Notes: generated from the letters alone by a model not told the origin. Positions 1 through 5,901 are shown, counted from the first letter of the stretch. The stretch: DNA of 5,944 bases from Pseudomonadota bacterium (GCA_023412995.1 JAEZQS010000181.1:1-5944), one strand, 5' to 3'. Made by a program: numbers and translations.

Positions 1-918
1 CACGTCCACGGTGCGCGTCGCCGCATCGATGACCGGCTGCACGAAGGTTACTTCGCCCTCGATCACCTGGCCCGGCAGGGCCACGGTTTCAAAGCGGGCC
101 GGCTGGCCGGGTTCGATGCCTGCGGCCTGTGCTGCCGGAACCTTGGCGATGACCCACACCGTCGACAGGTCGGCCAGGCGCAGGATGGTTTCGCCCGCCT
201 CGAAGCGCGCGCCCTGGACCACGAGCTTCTCGATCACCACCGCATCCGCCGGCGCGGCGAGGACCAGGCCGTTCTTGCCCAGCTGCGTGTCGCTGACTCC
301 CCAGTTGCGCAGGCGGGTTCGGGCGGCGTCTCGCAGGCGCGTCATCGACGCGGCACTGGCGGGATCGGACGCGGCCAGCCTTCGGGCCGTCTCGTCCGCC
401 AGCCGGTATTCCTGCTGTGCCGCGGCCAGCTGCGGGCTGTAGACGGACAGCAGCGGCTGCCCGGCGCGGACGCGCATGCCGGTCTGGTTGGCGTACAGCC
501 GCTCGACCCAGCCTTCGAAGCGCGGCGCGATCGCATGCTGCCGGGTCTCGTCGACCGCCACCGTGCCGCTGGCGCGCACGGTTGCGGCCAGGGCCGCGCG
601 CTGGACCGCTTCGGTGCGCACGCCCAGCGCCTGCACCTTGTCCGCGGGCAGGACCACCGTGCCGGGTGCCGCCGGTGGTGCATCGCCGGCATACACGGGG
701 ACGTAATCCATGCCCATCGGGTCCTTCTTCGGCACCGGCGACGTGTCCGGCAGGCCCATGGGATTGCGGTAATGAAGCACCTTGCGTCCGGCGGCCGGTG
801 CCTCGATCGACCCGGTCCTGGAGGACGGACCATGCGTGGCACGGCCCGCCACCCAGCCCACGGCGAGGGCAACGAGGGCGACGCCAATGGCAAGCGCCAG
901 GATCTGCACACGGCTCAT
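1..918 (-). CDS. cusB: CusB-type RND efflux periplasmic adaptor subunit (partial, C-terminus beyond window)
   Basis: This is the N-terminal 306 residues of a membrane-fusion (HlyD-type) adaptor that links an inner-membrane RND pump to the outer-membrane channel. The frame has no stop before the window edge, so the C-terminal part is missing. It opens with MSRVQILALAIGVALVALAV, an uncleaved anchor or signal segment. Residues 48-77 form a heavy-metal-binding segment (LHYRNPMGLP... DPMGMDYVPVY). Residues 113-173 look like the first half of a lipoyl/barrel-sandwich domain, about 165-215 an alpha-helical hairpin, and 218-306 the second lipoyl half plus start of the beta-barrel (APADAVVIEK, LADLSTVWVIAKV, IDAATRTVDV). 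Met54, Met68 and Met70 match in order and near-spacing the three Cu(I)-binding Met of E. coli CusB (recalled as M49, M64, M66). The start is supported by AGGAG on the minus strand at 930-926, 7 nt before ATG. The ATG overlaps the stop of the upstream channel gene (ATGA), implying translational coupling. Copper/silver is the likeliest substrate because of the Met residues and neighbours; the family call is firm. Confidence 0.93.
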   Translation of the reverse strand, partial: MSRVQILALAIGVALVALAVGWVAGRATHGPSSRTGSIEAPAAGRKVLHYRNPMGLPDTSPVPKKDPMGMDYVPVYAGDAPPAAPGTVVLPADKVQALGVRTEAVQRAALAATVRASGTVAVDETRQHAIAPRFEGWVERLYANQTGMRVRAGQPLLSVYSPQLAAAQQEYRLADETARRLAASDPASAASMTRLRDAARTRLRNWGVSDTQLGKNGLVLAAPADAVVIEKLVVQGARFEAGETILRLADLSTVWVIAKVPAAQAAGIEPGQPARFETVALPGQVIEGEVTFVQPVIDAATRTVDV

Positions 919-2234
919 CGGGCCTCTCCTTCGATGGCGCGCACGGCGGCGGCGCCCAGCAGTTCGTCACGCAGGGCATCGACCCGGTCGAGGTCGGCGC
1001 CCTGCCATTCGTTGAGCGCTTCCAGCAGCGTGCCGAAATCGACTTCGCCCACCTGGTAGCTCGCCAGCGCGGACTGCCAGGTGGCATCGGCCTGTGGCAG
1101 CAGGGTGCCTTCGGTCAGCTCGCGGCGGTCGCGCGCGCTGCGCCATTGCGCCCGCGCCATCGCATCGCGCGCTTGCAGTTCCTGCAGTACCGAATTGCCG
1201 CGCGCCAGCGCGGCTTCCGCGAGCAGGCGTGCTTCGCGTTCCCGCTCCCGGCGCGCGCGCTGCTGGAACGGGATCTCCACCTCCAGCATCAGTTCCATTC
1301 CGTCCGGGCCGCCACGCTGGCGCATGGTGCCGATGCCGACGGTCAGGTCGGGAAGGCGCTCGCGCCGTTGCAGCTCGGCGCGCGTGCCGGCCGCTTCGGC
1401 GCGCGCCTCCTGGGCGAGTACGGCGGGATGGTTCGCGAGCGACTGCGTACCGGGCGCAGGCGGGCTGGCGATCGGCAGGATGGGGACGCCTGCCGGCGTC
1501 GCGAGGGGCGCGTCGGCGGAGCGACCGAGCACCGCATTGAGGGCTGCCTTCGTTTCGCGCCGGATGGCGGTGCGCTCGATGCGCTCGCGCCGGAGCCGGG
1601 TCTGCTCGACCTCGGCCCGGATCGCGTCCTGCTGGGCGGCGGCGCCGAGTGCATACCGCACCCGCGCGATTTCCCCGATCTGTGCCAGCAGTGCGATGCG
1701 CCGGTCCAGCACGGCGATGGCCATGTCCGCGTGCCAGTAGCGCACCAGCGCCGACTCGGCCTGGGCGAAGAGGTCGCGCAGCGCGGCATCGCGGTCGAAC
1801 CCGCTGGCGTCGGCATCCTGGCGCGCACTGGTCCGTGCCAGGTCGCGCTTGCCCCATAGCGGCAACGGCTGGCGCACGGACACGGTGGTCTCGCTCCCCA
1901 TGCCGGCATCGCGCCAGGGCCTGCCGGCATCGAGGCCTGCCAGCCGCAAGGACAGGGTGGGATCGGGCAGGGCGCCCGCCGGCTGGATCCTTGCCTGCGC
2001 GGCTTCGGCTTCGAGCGTCAGCGCACGCAGTTCCGGGTTGTGTCCGGTCAGCCAGGCGTGGAGGGATGCGACGTCAGCCCCCGGCAGCGGCTCGCTCGCC
2101 GTGGCGGGCAGGGCAGCGAGGAACAGGGCGCCGGCAAGGAGCCGGATCGCCCTGCGCCGCGCTAGCCGCGGCTGCCGACGCGGCGCCTGGAAGGGCAGGC
2201 GGATCGCCTGCGAGGGTGTGTGGGGGTGTGCCAT
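915..2234 (-). CDS. TolC-family outer-membrane efflux channel (CusC-like role)
   Basis: This encodes a 439-residue outer-membrane factor, the exit duct of a tripartite RND pump. A hydrophobic signal segment (AIRLLAGALFLAALPATAS, about residues 29-47) follows an unusually long basic leader, with cleavage likely near ATAS-EP. Two OEP repeats are visible. The first starts near HNPELRALTLEAEAAQARI (about 65-83) and continues through ALPDPTLSL. The second starts at NHPAVLAQEARAEAAGTRAE (about 269-288) and ends with RLPDLTVGIG. The C-terminal LLPQADATWQSALASYQVGE and the following DFGTLLEALNEWQ are typical of the family. I chose ATG 2234 over ATG 2291 because GGAAA lies 6 nt upstream on the minus strand, while the 2291 start has no ribosome-binding site and adds 19 residues before the signal. 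The mature protein has no Cys, so unlike E. coli CusC it has no lipobox. Its 3' end overlaps the adaptor gene by 4 bp. Function in copper export is inferred from neighbours; the sequence alone would also fit a CzcC-like channel. Confidence 0.93.
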   Translation of the reverse strand: MAHPHTPSQAIRLPFQAPRRQPRLARRRAIRLLAGALFLAALPATASEPLPGADVASLHAWLTGHNPELRALTLEAEAAQARIQPAGALPDPTLSLRLAGLDAGRPWRDAGMGSETTVSVRQPLPLWGKRDLARTSARQDADASGFDRDAALRDLFAQAESALVRYWHADMAIAVLDRRIALLAQIGEIARVRYALGAAAQQDAIRAEVEQTRLRRERIERTAIRRETKAALNAVLGRSADAPLATPAGVPILPIASPPAPGTQSLANHPAVLAQEARAEAAGTRAELQRRERLPDLTVGIGTMRQRGGPDGMELMLEVEIPFQQRARREREREARLLAEAALARGNSVLQELQARDAMARAQWRSARDRRELTEGTLLPQADATWQSALASYQVGEVDFGTLLEALNEWQGADLDRVDALRDELLGAAAVRAIEGEAR

Positions 2235-2251
2235 GTCGGGTTTCCATCGGT

Positions 2252-2271
2252 TGCGGCGTTGAACCGCCGCA
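2252..2271 (-). promoter_or_regulatory. Stem-loop just upstream of the TolC-family gene
   Basis: TGCGGCG (2252-2258) pairs perfectly with CGCCGCA (2265-2271) around a 6-nt loop. In the minus-strand transcript it would sit immediately before the GGAAA ribosome-binding site of the channel gene. It could affect translation or protect a processed 3' segment. Function is not shown by the sequence. Confidence 0.4.
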
Positions 2272-2327
2272 GCGCAAGGAGCAGGAGACATGCCGTGACG
2301 GGCACGGCGCGAACGGACAGCGCTGCC

Positions 2328-2343
2328 CGCGCCCGCGGGCGCG
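2328..2343. repeat. Perfect 16-bp palindrome downstream of the small exported gene
   Basis: CGCGCCCGCGGGCGCG is self-complementary over all 16 bases, centred between 2335 and 2336, and pairing fails at the next base on each side. It begins 21 bp past the stop of the small exported gene on the minus strand. It could be a partial terminator, an RNA-processing hairpin or a protein-binding site. In DNA this GC-rich, such palindromes also arise by chance. Confidence 0.5.
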
Positions 2344-2363
2344 TGCAGCGTCGGGTTCGGGCA

Positions 2364-2768
2364 TCAAATCAGCAGGAGGGCTGCCGGATGGGCAGTTGGC
2401 CGGTGCCAGGAGAATGGCGGCGAGGTTGCCACCTGCGTGCGCGCGACGACCACCGGTCCGGTCCGGGTCGCAAACGCCAGGGTCGAGGGCGGCTCGGGCA
2501 GCCCCGGCAGCGGGTGGACCGGAGGAACGCGTGCGCTGTCGGGCGACGCCTGCTCCTGGTCGCAATGGGCAGCACACATCGGTGCATCAGCCGGAGGGGC
2601 CTGTCCGCTGCAATCCGCGTGCGCGTGCGTGGCACCCTCATCCGGCGCGGGCGCAGGAGCCATCAGGCAACCCGGATGGATCGCCAGCGCGAACTGCGAC
2701 CAGAGCATCGCCAGCGCGATCAGCACGATCCGGATTCGCAAGCGGCGGTGGCAGCGGGAGCGGCGCAT
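2364..2768 (-). CDS. Small exported Cys/His/Met-containing protein, putative periplasmic copper-binding factor
   Basis: This 134-residue protein is first in the minus-strand copper-efflux unit. It has a clear signal peptide: basic MRRSRCHRRLRIR, a hydrophobic core IVLIALAMLWSQF, and a likely cut after ALA (residue 29). The mature part carries clustered soft-metal ligands: H31/C34/M36 (HPGCLM), H48/H50/C53 (HAHADC) and M64/C65/H68/C69 (MCAAHC). A Pro-rich, low-complexity C-terminus of about 65 residues follows. ATG 2768 is the first start after an in-frame TAG four codons upstream (2783-2781). Only a weak ribosome-binding site is visible, and no clear -10/-35 could be placed. I recall similar unnamed small proteins preceding TolC genes in copper clusters of related bacteria, but I cannot assign a named family. 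It is not recognisably CusF (no beta-barrel W/M motif) and not clearly CopL. A periplasmic copper-binding or chaperone role is inference from ligands and location. No lipobox precedes C34. Confidence 0.75.
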   Translation of the reverse strand: MRRSRCHRRLRIRIVLIALAMLWSQFALAIHPGCLMAPAPAPDEGATHAHADCSGQAPPADAPMCAAHCDQEQASPDSARVPPVHPLPGLPEPPSTLAFATRTGPVVVARTQVATSPPFSWHRPTAHPAALLLI

Positions 2769-3003
2769 GAGGACCGTAGCCTACCGGATCGACCGTATGC
2801 GGGAGTTGACGCCGATCAGGCGCGCGGTCCTTGTCCTGCATCGCCCGGCCACGGGATGGCCGGTCGCGCCGCGGGTGACCGGATCGGGGTCCCATGCGGT
2901 CCCCCCACGCCCAGGCACCTGCTGGCCAGGACGCGCAGGATGCTCGACTTCCTGGTCGAGGCGTTCCGGACGCCGCCGTGGCAATGAGCGGCTGCGGGGA
3001 GCC
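2769..3003. other. Divergent intergenic region between the RND unit and the cueR-copA unit
   Basis: This 235-bp stretch has no convincing gene; the frames that cross it look like high-GC shadows. It holds a perfect 7-bp stem with 5-nt loop at 2845-2863 (CCGGCCA / TGGCCGG), a perfect 6-bp stem with 6-nt loop at 2943-2960 (CTCGAC / GTCGAG), and a direct repeat GACCGTA at 2772-2778 and 2791-2797, 19 bp start to start, next to the small exported gene. I could not place a good sigma-70 promoter for the minus-strand unit. TAGGCT on the minus strand (2783-2778) resembles a -10 but has no -35 partner and would leave almost no leader. Confidence 0.5.
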
Positions 3004-3035
3004 TTGACTCTGGATCACGGTCCAGGGTGCAGAAT
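3004..3035 (+). promoter_or_regulatory. MerR/CueR-type promoter with operator dyad
   Basis: A -35 box TTGACT (3004-3009) and a -10 box CAGAAT (3030-3035) are separated by 20 bp, longer than the usual 17, as in promoters that MerR-family activators remodel by DNA distortion. Within the spacer region ACTCTGGA (3007-3014) and TCCAGGGT (3021-3028) form an inverted repeat with 7 of 8 bases paired around a 6-bp centre. Transcription would start near 3042, giving a leader of about 22 nt before the regulator start. This predicts copper-induced, self-controlled transcription of the regulator together with the ATPase. Confidence 0.85.
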
Positions 3036-3063
3036 CGACGCAGCGCCCCGGAGGATGACGAAC

Positions 3064-3462
3064 ATGCAGATCGGAACCGTAGCCCAGCAGGCCGGCGTGG
3101 CGATCGACACCGTGCGGTACTACGAGCGCAAGGGCCTGTTGCCGCCGCCACGTCGACGCGCGTCCGGCTACCGCGATTACGACGCCAGCGACCTCGCCCG
3201 CATGCGATTCATCGGTCGTGCCAAGGCGTTGGGCTTCAGCCTTGCCGACATCGCCGGCCTGCTGGACCTTTCTTCCCGGAGGAATGACGACATGGCCGGC
3301 ATGAAGCGGACGGCGGGGCAGAAGCTGGTCGAAGTGGACGCCCGCATCGCGGAGCTCACGCGCATCCGTGCCGCACTCCAGGCGCTGGTCGACTCCTGCC
3401 CCGGTCATGGCGAGCTGGAATCCTGCCCGATCCTGCACGCGCTCGACGAGGCTTCGCCATGA
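3064..3462 (+). CDS. cueR: CueR-like MerR-family copper-responsive transcriptional regulator
   Basis: This 132-residue regulator begins MQIGTVAQQAGVAIDTVRYY, the classic MerR winged-helix start, followed by ERKGLLPPPRR and GYRDYDASDLARMRFI. The DNA-binding domain covers about residues 1-70, the dimerisation helix about 78-110, and the metal-binding loop C112-PGHGELES-C121. Cys at 112 and 121 correspond to C112 and C120 of E. coli CueR, with one extra loop residue. By alignment the position of CueR Ser77 is Met77, not the third Cys used by divalent-metal sensors, which fits monovalent Cu(I)/Ag(I) sensing. ATG 3064 is preferred over ATG 3055 because GGAGG (3050-3054) is 9 nt upstream of the former and directly abuts the latter. 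The gene follows a MerR-type promoter, so it probably regulates itself and the ATPase. The stop overlaps the ATPase start (ATGA). A silver or gold sensor (GolS-type) cannot be excluded. Confidence 0.9.
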   Translation: MQIGTVAQQAGVAIDTVRYYERKGLLPPPRRRASGYRDYDASDLARMRFIGRAKALGFSLADIAGLLDLSSRRNDDMAGMKRTAGQKLVEVDARIAELTRIRAALQALVDSCPGHGELESCPILHALDEASP

Positions 3463-5777
3463 CCGCACCGCACCCGCATCACGACGTGCCACCGGGTCCA
3501 TCCGCCGTCGATCCGGTTTGCGGCATGACAGTCGATCCCGCGACCACGCCCCACCACGCCACGCACGCGGGCGGCGCCTGGCACTTCTGCTCGGCGCGCT
3601 GTCGCGAACGGTTCGAAGCCGATCCCGCGCGCTATTCCGACCAGGGCAGGGACACGACGCCGCCCACGGCGGCCGCCGGCAGCACGTACACCTGTCCCAT
3701 GCATCCGGAAATCCGCCAGCCGCAACCCGGCAACTGCCCGATCTGCGGCATGGCGCTGGAGCCGGAGATGCCCAGCCTCGAGGACGAGGTCAACCCGGAG
3801 CTGCGCGATTTTTCGCGTCGCTTCACCTGGACGCTTCCGCTCTCGGCCATCGTGATGGTGCTGGCCATGTCGGGGCCAGCGCTCGGCTTCATCGACGCTG
3901 CCACGCGCACGTGGCTGGAGTTCGCGCTTTCCACGCCCGTGGTGCTGTGGGCCGGCGCGCCGTTCTTCGTGCGCTGGTGGCACTCGCTGCGCAACCGCAG
4001 CCCCAACATGTGGACGCTGATCGGCACCGGCGTCGGCGCCGCCTACGGCTACAGCGTGGTGGCGGCGCTCGCGCCCGGCGTGTTCCCGCCGTCGTTCCAC
4101 GAGCACGGGCGCGTGGGCGTGTACTTCGAGGCCGCGGCGGTGATCGTGTCGCTGACCTTGCTGGGCCAGCTGCTGGAACTGCGCGCCCGATCGAAGACGT
4201 CGGCCGCGATCAAGGCACTGCTCGGGCTGGCACCGAAGACCGCGCGCCGCCTGCGCGATGACGGCAGCGAGGAAGACATCCCGCTCGAACACGTGCATGC
4301 CGGCGATCGCCTGCGCGTGCGCCCCGGCGAGAAGGTACCGGTGGACGGCATCGTGCTGGAAGGGCGCTCCAGCGTCGACGAATCCATGCTCACCGGCGAG
4401 CCGATTCCGGTGGGGAAGGGCGAAGGCACACGCGTGGTCGGCGCCACCCTCAACGGCACCGGCAGCCTCGTCATCCGCGCCGAGCAGGTCGGCTCCGCAA
4501 CCGTGCTCGCCCGCATCGTCCAGATGGTGGCGCAGGCGCAGCGTTCGCGCGCGCCGATGCAACGCATGGCCGACAAGGTTGCGTTCTGGTTCGTGCTGTC
4601 GGTGCTCGCCATCGCCGCCGCAACGTTCGTCGTCTGGGGCCTGTTCGGGCCCGAACCTTCGTGGACCTATGCGGTGCTGAACGCCGTCTCGGTGCTGATC
4701 ATTGCCTGTCCCTGCGCGCTGGGCCTGGCAACGCCGATGTCGATCATGGTCGCCACCGGGCGCGCGGCCCACGCTGGCGTGCTGTTCCGCGATGCCGAAG
4801 CGATCGAACGGCTGCGCACGATCGACACGCTCGTCGTCGACAAGACCGGCACGCTGACCGAAGGACGGCCGGCGTTCCGCACGGCGTTGCCGGCCGAGGG
4901 CGTCGATGCGGACACCCTGTTGCGTCTCGCGGCAAGCCTCGATCAGGGCAGCGAACACCCGCTCGCCGACGCCATCGTGGCCGAAGCACGCAAGCGCGGC
5001 CTCCATCTGTCCCCGGCACAGGGCTTCGACTCCGTGACCGGTCTCGGCGTGCGTGGGGACGTCGAAGGCAAGGCATTGCTGCTCGGCAACCGCACGCTGA
5101 TGCAGGAGGCGGGCGTCGACATCACGGCTTCGAGTGACGCGGCGGAATCCCTCCGGCGCGAGGGCGCCAGCGTGATGTTCCTCGCGGCGGACGGCCAGCT
5201 CGTCGGCGCGATCGCGGTCGCCGATCCGGTCAAGGCGACCACGCCGGCAGCCATCGAGGCGTTGCACGCCGCTGGTCTGCGCATCGTCATGGCAACCGGC
5301 GACGCCGAGGGCACGGCCCGGGCAGTCGCGAAGGTGCTCGGCATCGACGAGGTGCACGGCGAGGTGCGGCCGGAATACAAGGTCGCCCTCGTGCAGCGGC
5401 TCAAGGCCGAAGGCCGGCGCGTGGCGATGGCCGGCGACGGCATCAACGACGCGCCGGCACTCGCCGCCGCCGATGTCGGCATCGCCATGGGCAGCGGCAC
5501 CGACGTCGCCATGTCCACCGCCCAGGTAACCCTGCTCAAGGGCGACCTCCGCCGCATCCTCGTGGCGCGCGCGATCTCGGAATCCACGGTCGCCAACATG
5601 AAGCAGAACCTCGGCTTCGCCTTCCTCTACAACGCACTCGGCGTACCGGTTGCCGCCGGCGTGCTGTACCCGCTCACCGGCCTGCTGCTCAGCCCCATGA
5701 TCGCGGCGCTGGCGATGAGCCTCAGCTCGGTATCGGTGGTGGCGAATGCGTTGCGGCTGGGGCGGGCGGTCCAGTGA
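3459..5777 (+). CDS. copA: P1B-type Cu(I)-exporting ATPase with N-terminal YHS and heavy-metal-binding domains
   Basis: This complete 772-residue pump uses ATP to move Cu(I) from cytosol to periplasm. In order: a His-rich start; a YHS domain at about 16-60 (DPVCGM, C21; HFCSARC, C44 and C48); a heavy-metal-binding segment at 77-101 (YTCPMHP, C79; CPICGM, C93 and C96); two leading helices (about 122-142, 153-175); helices at about 184-206 and 219-240; the actuator TGE (312-314); helix with CPC (417-419); phosphorylation DKTGT (Asp461); nucleotide-binding EHP (499-501); TGD (613-615); GDGINDAP (659-666); and final helices with YN (724-725) and MSLSS (753-757). CPC, YN and M..SS are the P1B-1 Cu(I) signature. 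No GMxCxxC HMA domain is present. The sequence resembles Legionella CopA as recalled; its entry residues M148, E205 and D337 map to M184, E240 and D372, and the exit Glu189 to E224. GAGG lies 7 nt before ATG 3459, which overlaps the regulator stop, so the two genes form one operon. Confidence 0.97.
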   Translation: MTAPHPHHDVPPGPSAVDPVCGMTVDPATTPHHATHAGGAWHFCSARCRERFEADPARYSDQGRDTTPPTAAAGSTYTCPMHPEIRQPQPGNCPICGMALEPEMPSLEDEVNPELRDFSRRFTWTLPLSAIVMVLAMSGPALGFIDAATRTWLEFALSTPVVLWAGAPFFVRWWHSLRNRSPNMWTLIGTGVGAAYGYSVVAALAPGVFPPSFHEHGRVGVYFEAAAVIVSLTLLGQLLELRARSKTSAAIKALLGLAPKTARRLRDDGSEEDIPLEHVHAGDRLRVRPGEKVPVDGIVLEGRSSVDESMLTGEPIPVGKGEGTRVVGATLNGTGSLVIRAEQVGSATVLARIVQMVAQAQRSRAPMQRMADKVAFWFVLSVLAIAAATFVVWGLFGPEPSWTYAVLNAVSVLIIACPCALGLATPMSIMVATGRAAHAGVLFRDAEAIERLRTIDTLVVDKTGTLTEGRPAFRTALPAEGVDADTLLRLAASLDQGSEHPLADAIVAEARKRGLHLSPAQGFDSVTGLGVRGDVEGKALLLGNRTLMQEAGVDITASSDAAESLRREGASVMFLAADGQLVGAIAVADPVKATTPAAIEALHAAGLRIVMATGDAEGTARAVAKVLGIDEVHGEVRPEYKVALVQRLKAEGRRVAMAGDGINDAPALAAADVGIAMGSGTDVAMSTAQVTLLKGDLRRILVARAISESTVANMKQNLGFAFLYNALGVPVAAGVLYPLTGLLLSPMIAALAMSLSSVSVVANALRLGRAVQ

Positions 5778-5821
5778 CTCATGCCTGACAGAAGCTCTAC
5801 GCCCGACACTGCATGTCATGC

Positions 5822-5851
5822 GTAGGATGCCGGTGAGCAGCGAACCGCATC
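5822..5851. repeat. REP-like hairpin unit, GTAGG type
   Basis: A unit beginning GTAGGATGCCGGTGAGC folds as GATG/CATC (5826-5829 with 5848-5851) plus CGGT/ACCG (5831-5834 with 5844-5847), with C5830 bulged and a 9-nt loop. It resembles short dispersed intergenic repeats beginning GTAGGATGCGGT that I recall from Xanthomonadaceae genomes. It may act as a weak 3'-end stabiliser for the ATPase transcript. Only one clear copy is in the window, so repetitiveness is not shown here. Confidence 0.45.
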
Positions 5852-5872
5852 ACCGCGACCACCGCGTAGCTC

Positions 5873-5894
5873 GTAGGGCGCGGTTCACCCCGCC
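5873..5894. repeat. Second GTAGG-type repeat-like unit
   Basis: GTAGGGCGCGGTTCACCCCG and the bases after it start with the same GTAGG and contain a GCGGTTCACC core common to such intergenic repeats in related bacteria (from memory). It lies 51 bp after the first unit start. GGCG (5877-5880) can pair with CGCC (5891-5894). Similarity to the first unit beyond GTAGG is weak. Confidence 0.35.
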
Positions 5895-5901
5895 GCGCGC
5901 T

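Larger units (their letters stand above)
2235..2363 (-). other. Leader between small exported protein and TolC gene, with two inverted repeats
   Basis: This 129-bp gap sits between two co-directional genes that are probably co-transcribed. It contains a perfect 16-bp palindrome at 2328-2343 (CGCGCCCGCGGGCGCG) and a 7-bp stem with a 6-nt loop at 2252-2271 (TGCGGCG / CGCCGCA). The second ends about 17 nt before the channel start codon. No T-run follows either element on the minus strand, so neither looks like a strong intrinsic terminator. They may be transcript-processing, attenuation or stability elements. An alternative start for the channel gene at 2291 would place the second hairpin inside coding sequence. 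Confidence 0.5.

Noticed and set aside
417..1859. 480-codon plus-strand open frame opposite the adaptor and channel genes
   Set aside because: The translation is Arg/Pro/Ala-rich with no motif and lies antisense to two clear family members.
2235..2291. Longer channel protein starting at ATG 2291
   Set aside because: There is no ribosome-binding site before 2291 and the extra 19 residues precede an already long signal leader.
2778..2783. TAGGCT on the minus strand as -10 box for the RND unit
   Set aside because: No -35 box at a suitable distance, and transcription would start only a few bases before the ATG. A leaderless transcript is possible but not supported.
2940..2987. 15-codon plus-strand peptide MLDFLVEAFRTPPWQ
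   Set aside because: It has only a weak upstream purine stretch, lies before the mapped promoter candidate, and has nothing to support translation; the included hairpin is listed separately.
2437..3063. Open in-frame extension upstream of the CueR-like gene, which would add about 209 residues
   Set aside because: MerR regulators begin at the MQIGTVAQQAG-type motif; GGAGG and the MerR promoter sit just before ATG 3064, and the extension has no domain features.
3405..5819. 804-codon open frame on the minus strand opposite the copper ATPase gene
   Set aside because: It covers the ATPase gene almost exactly antisense, and its translation is Arg/His/Gly/Asp-rich without recognisable domains. This is a usual artefact of high third-position GC; the plus-strand ATPase is unambiguous.
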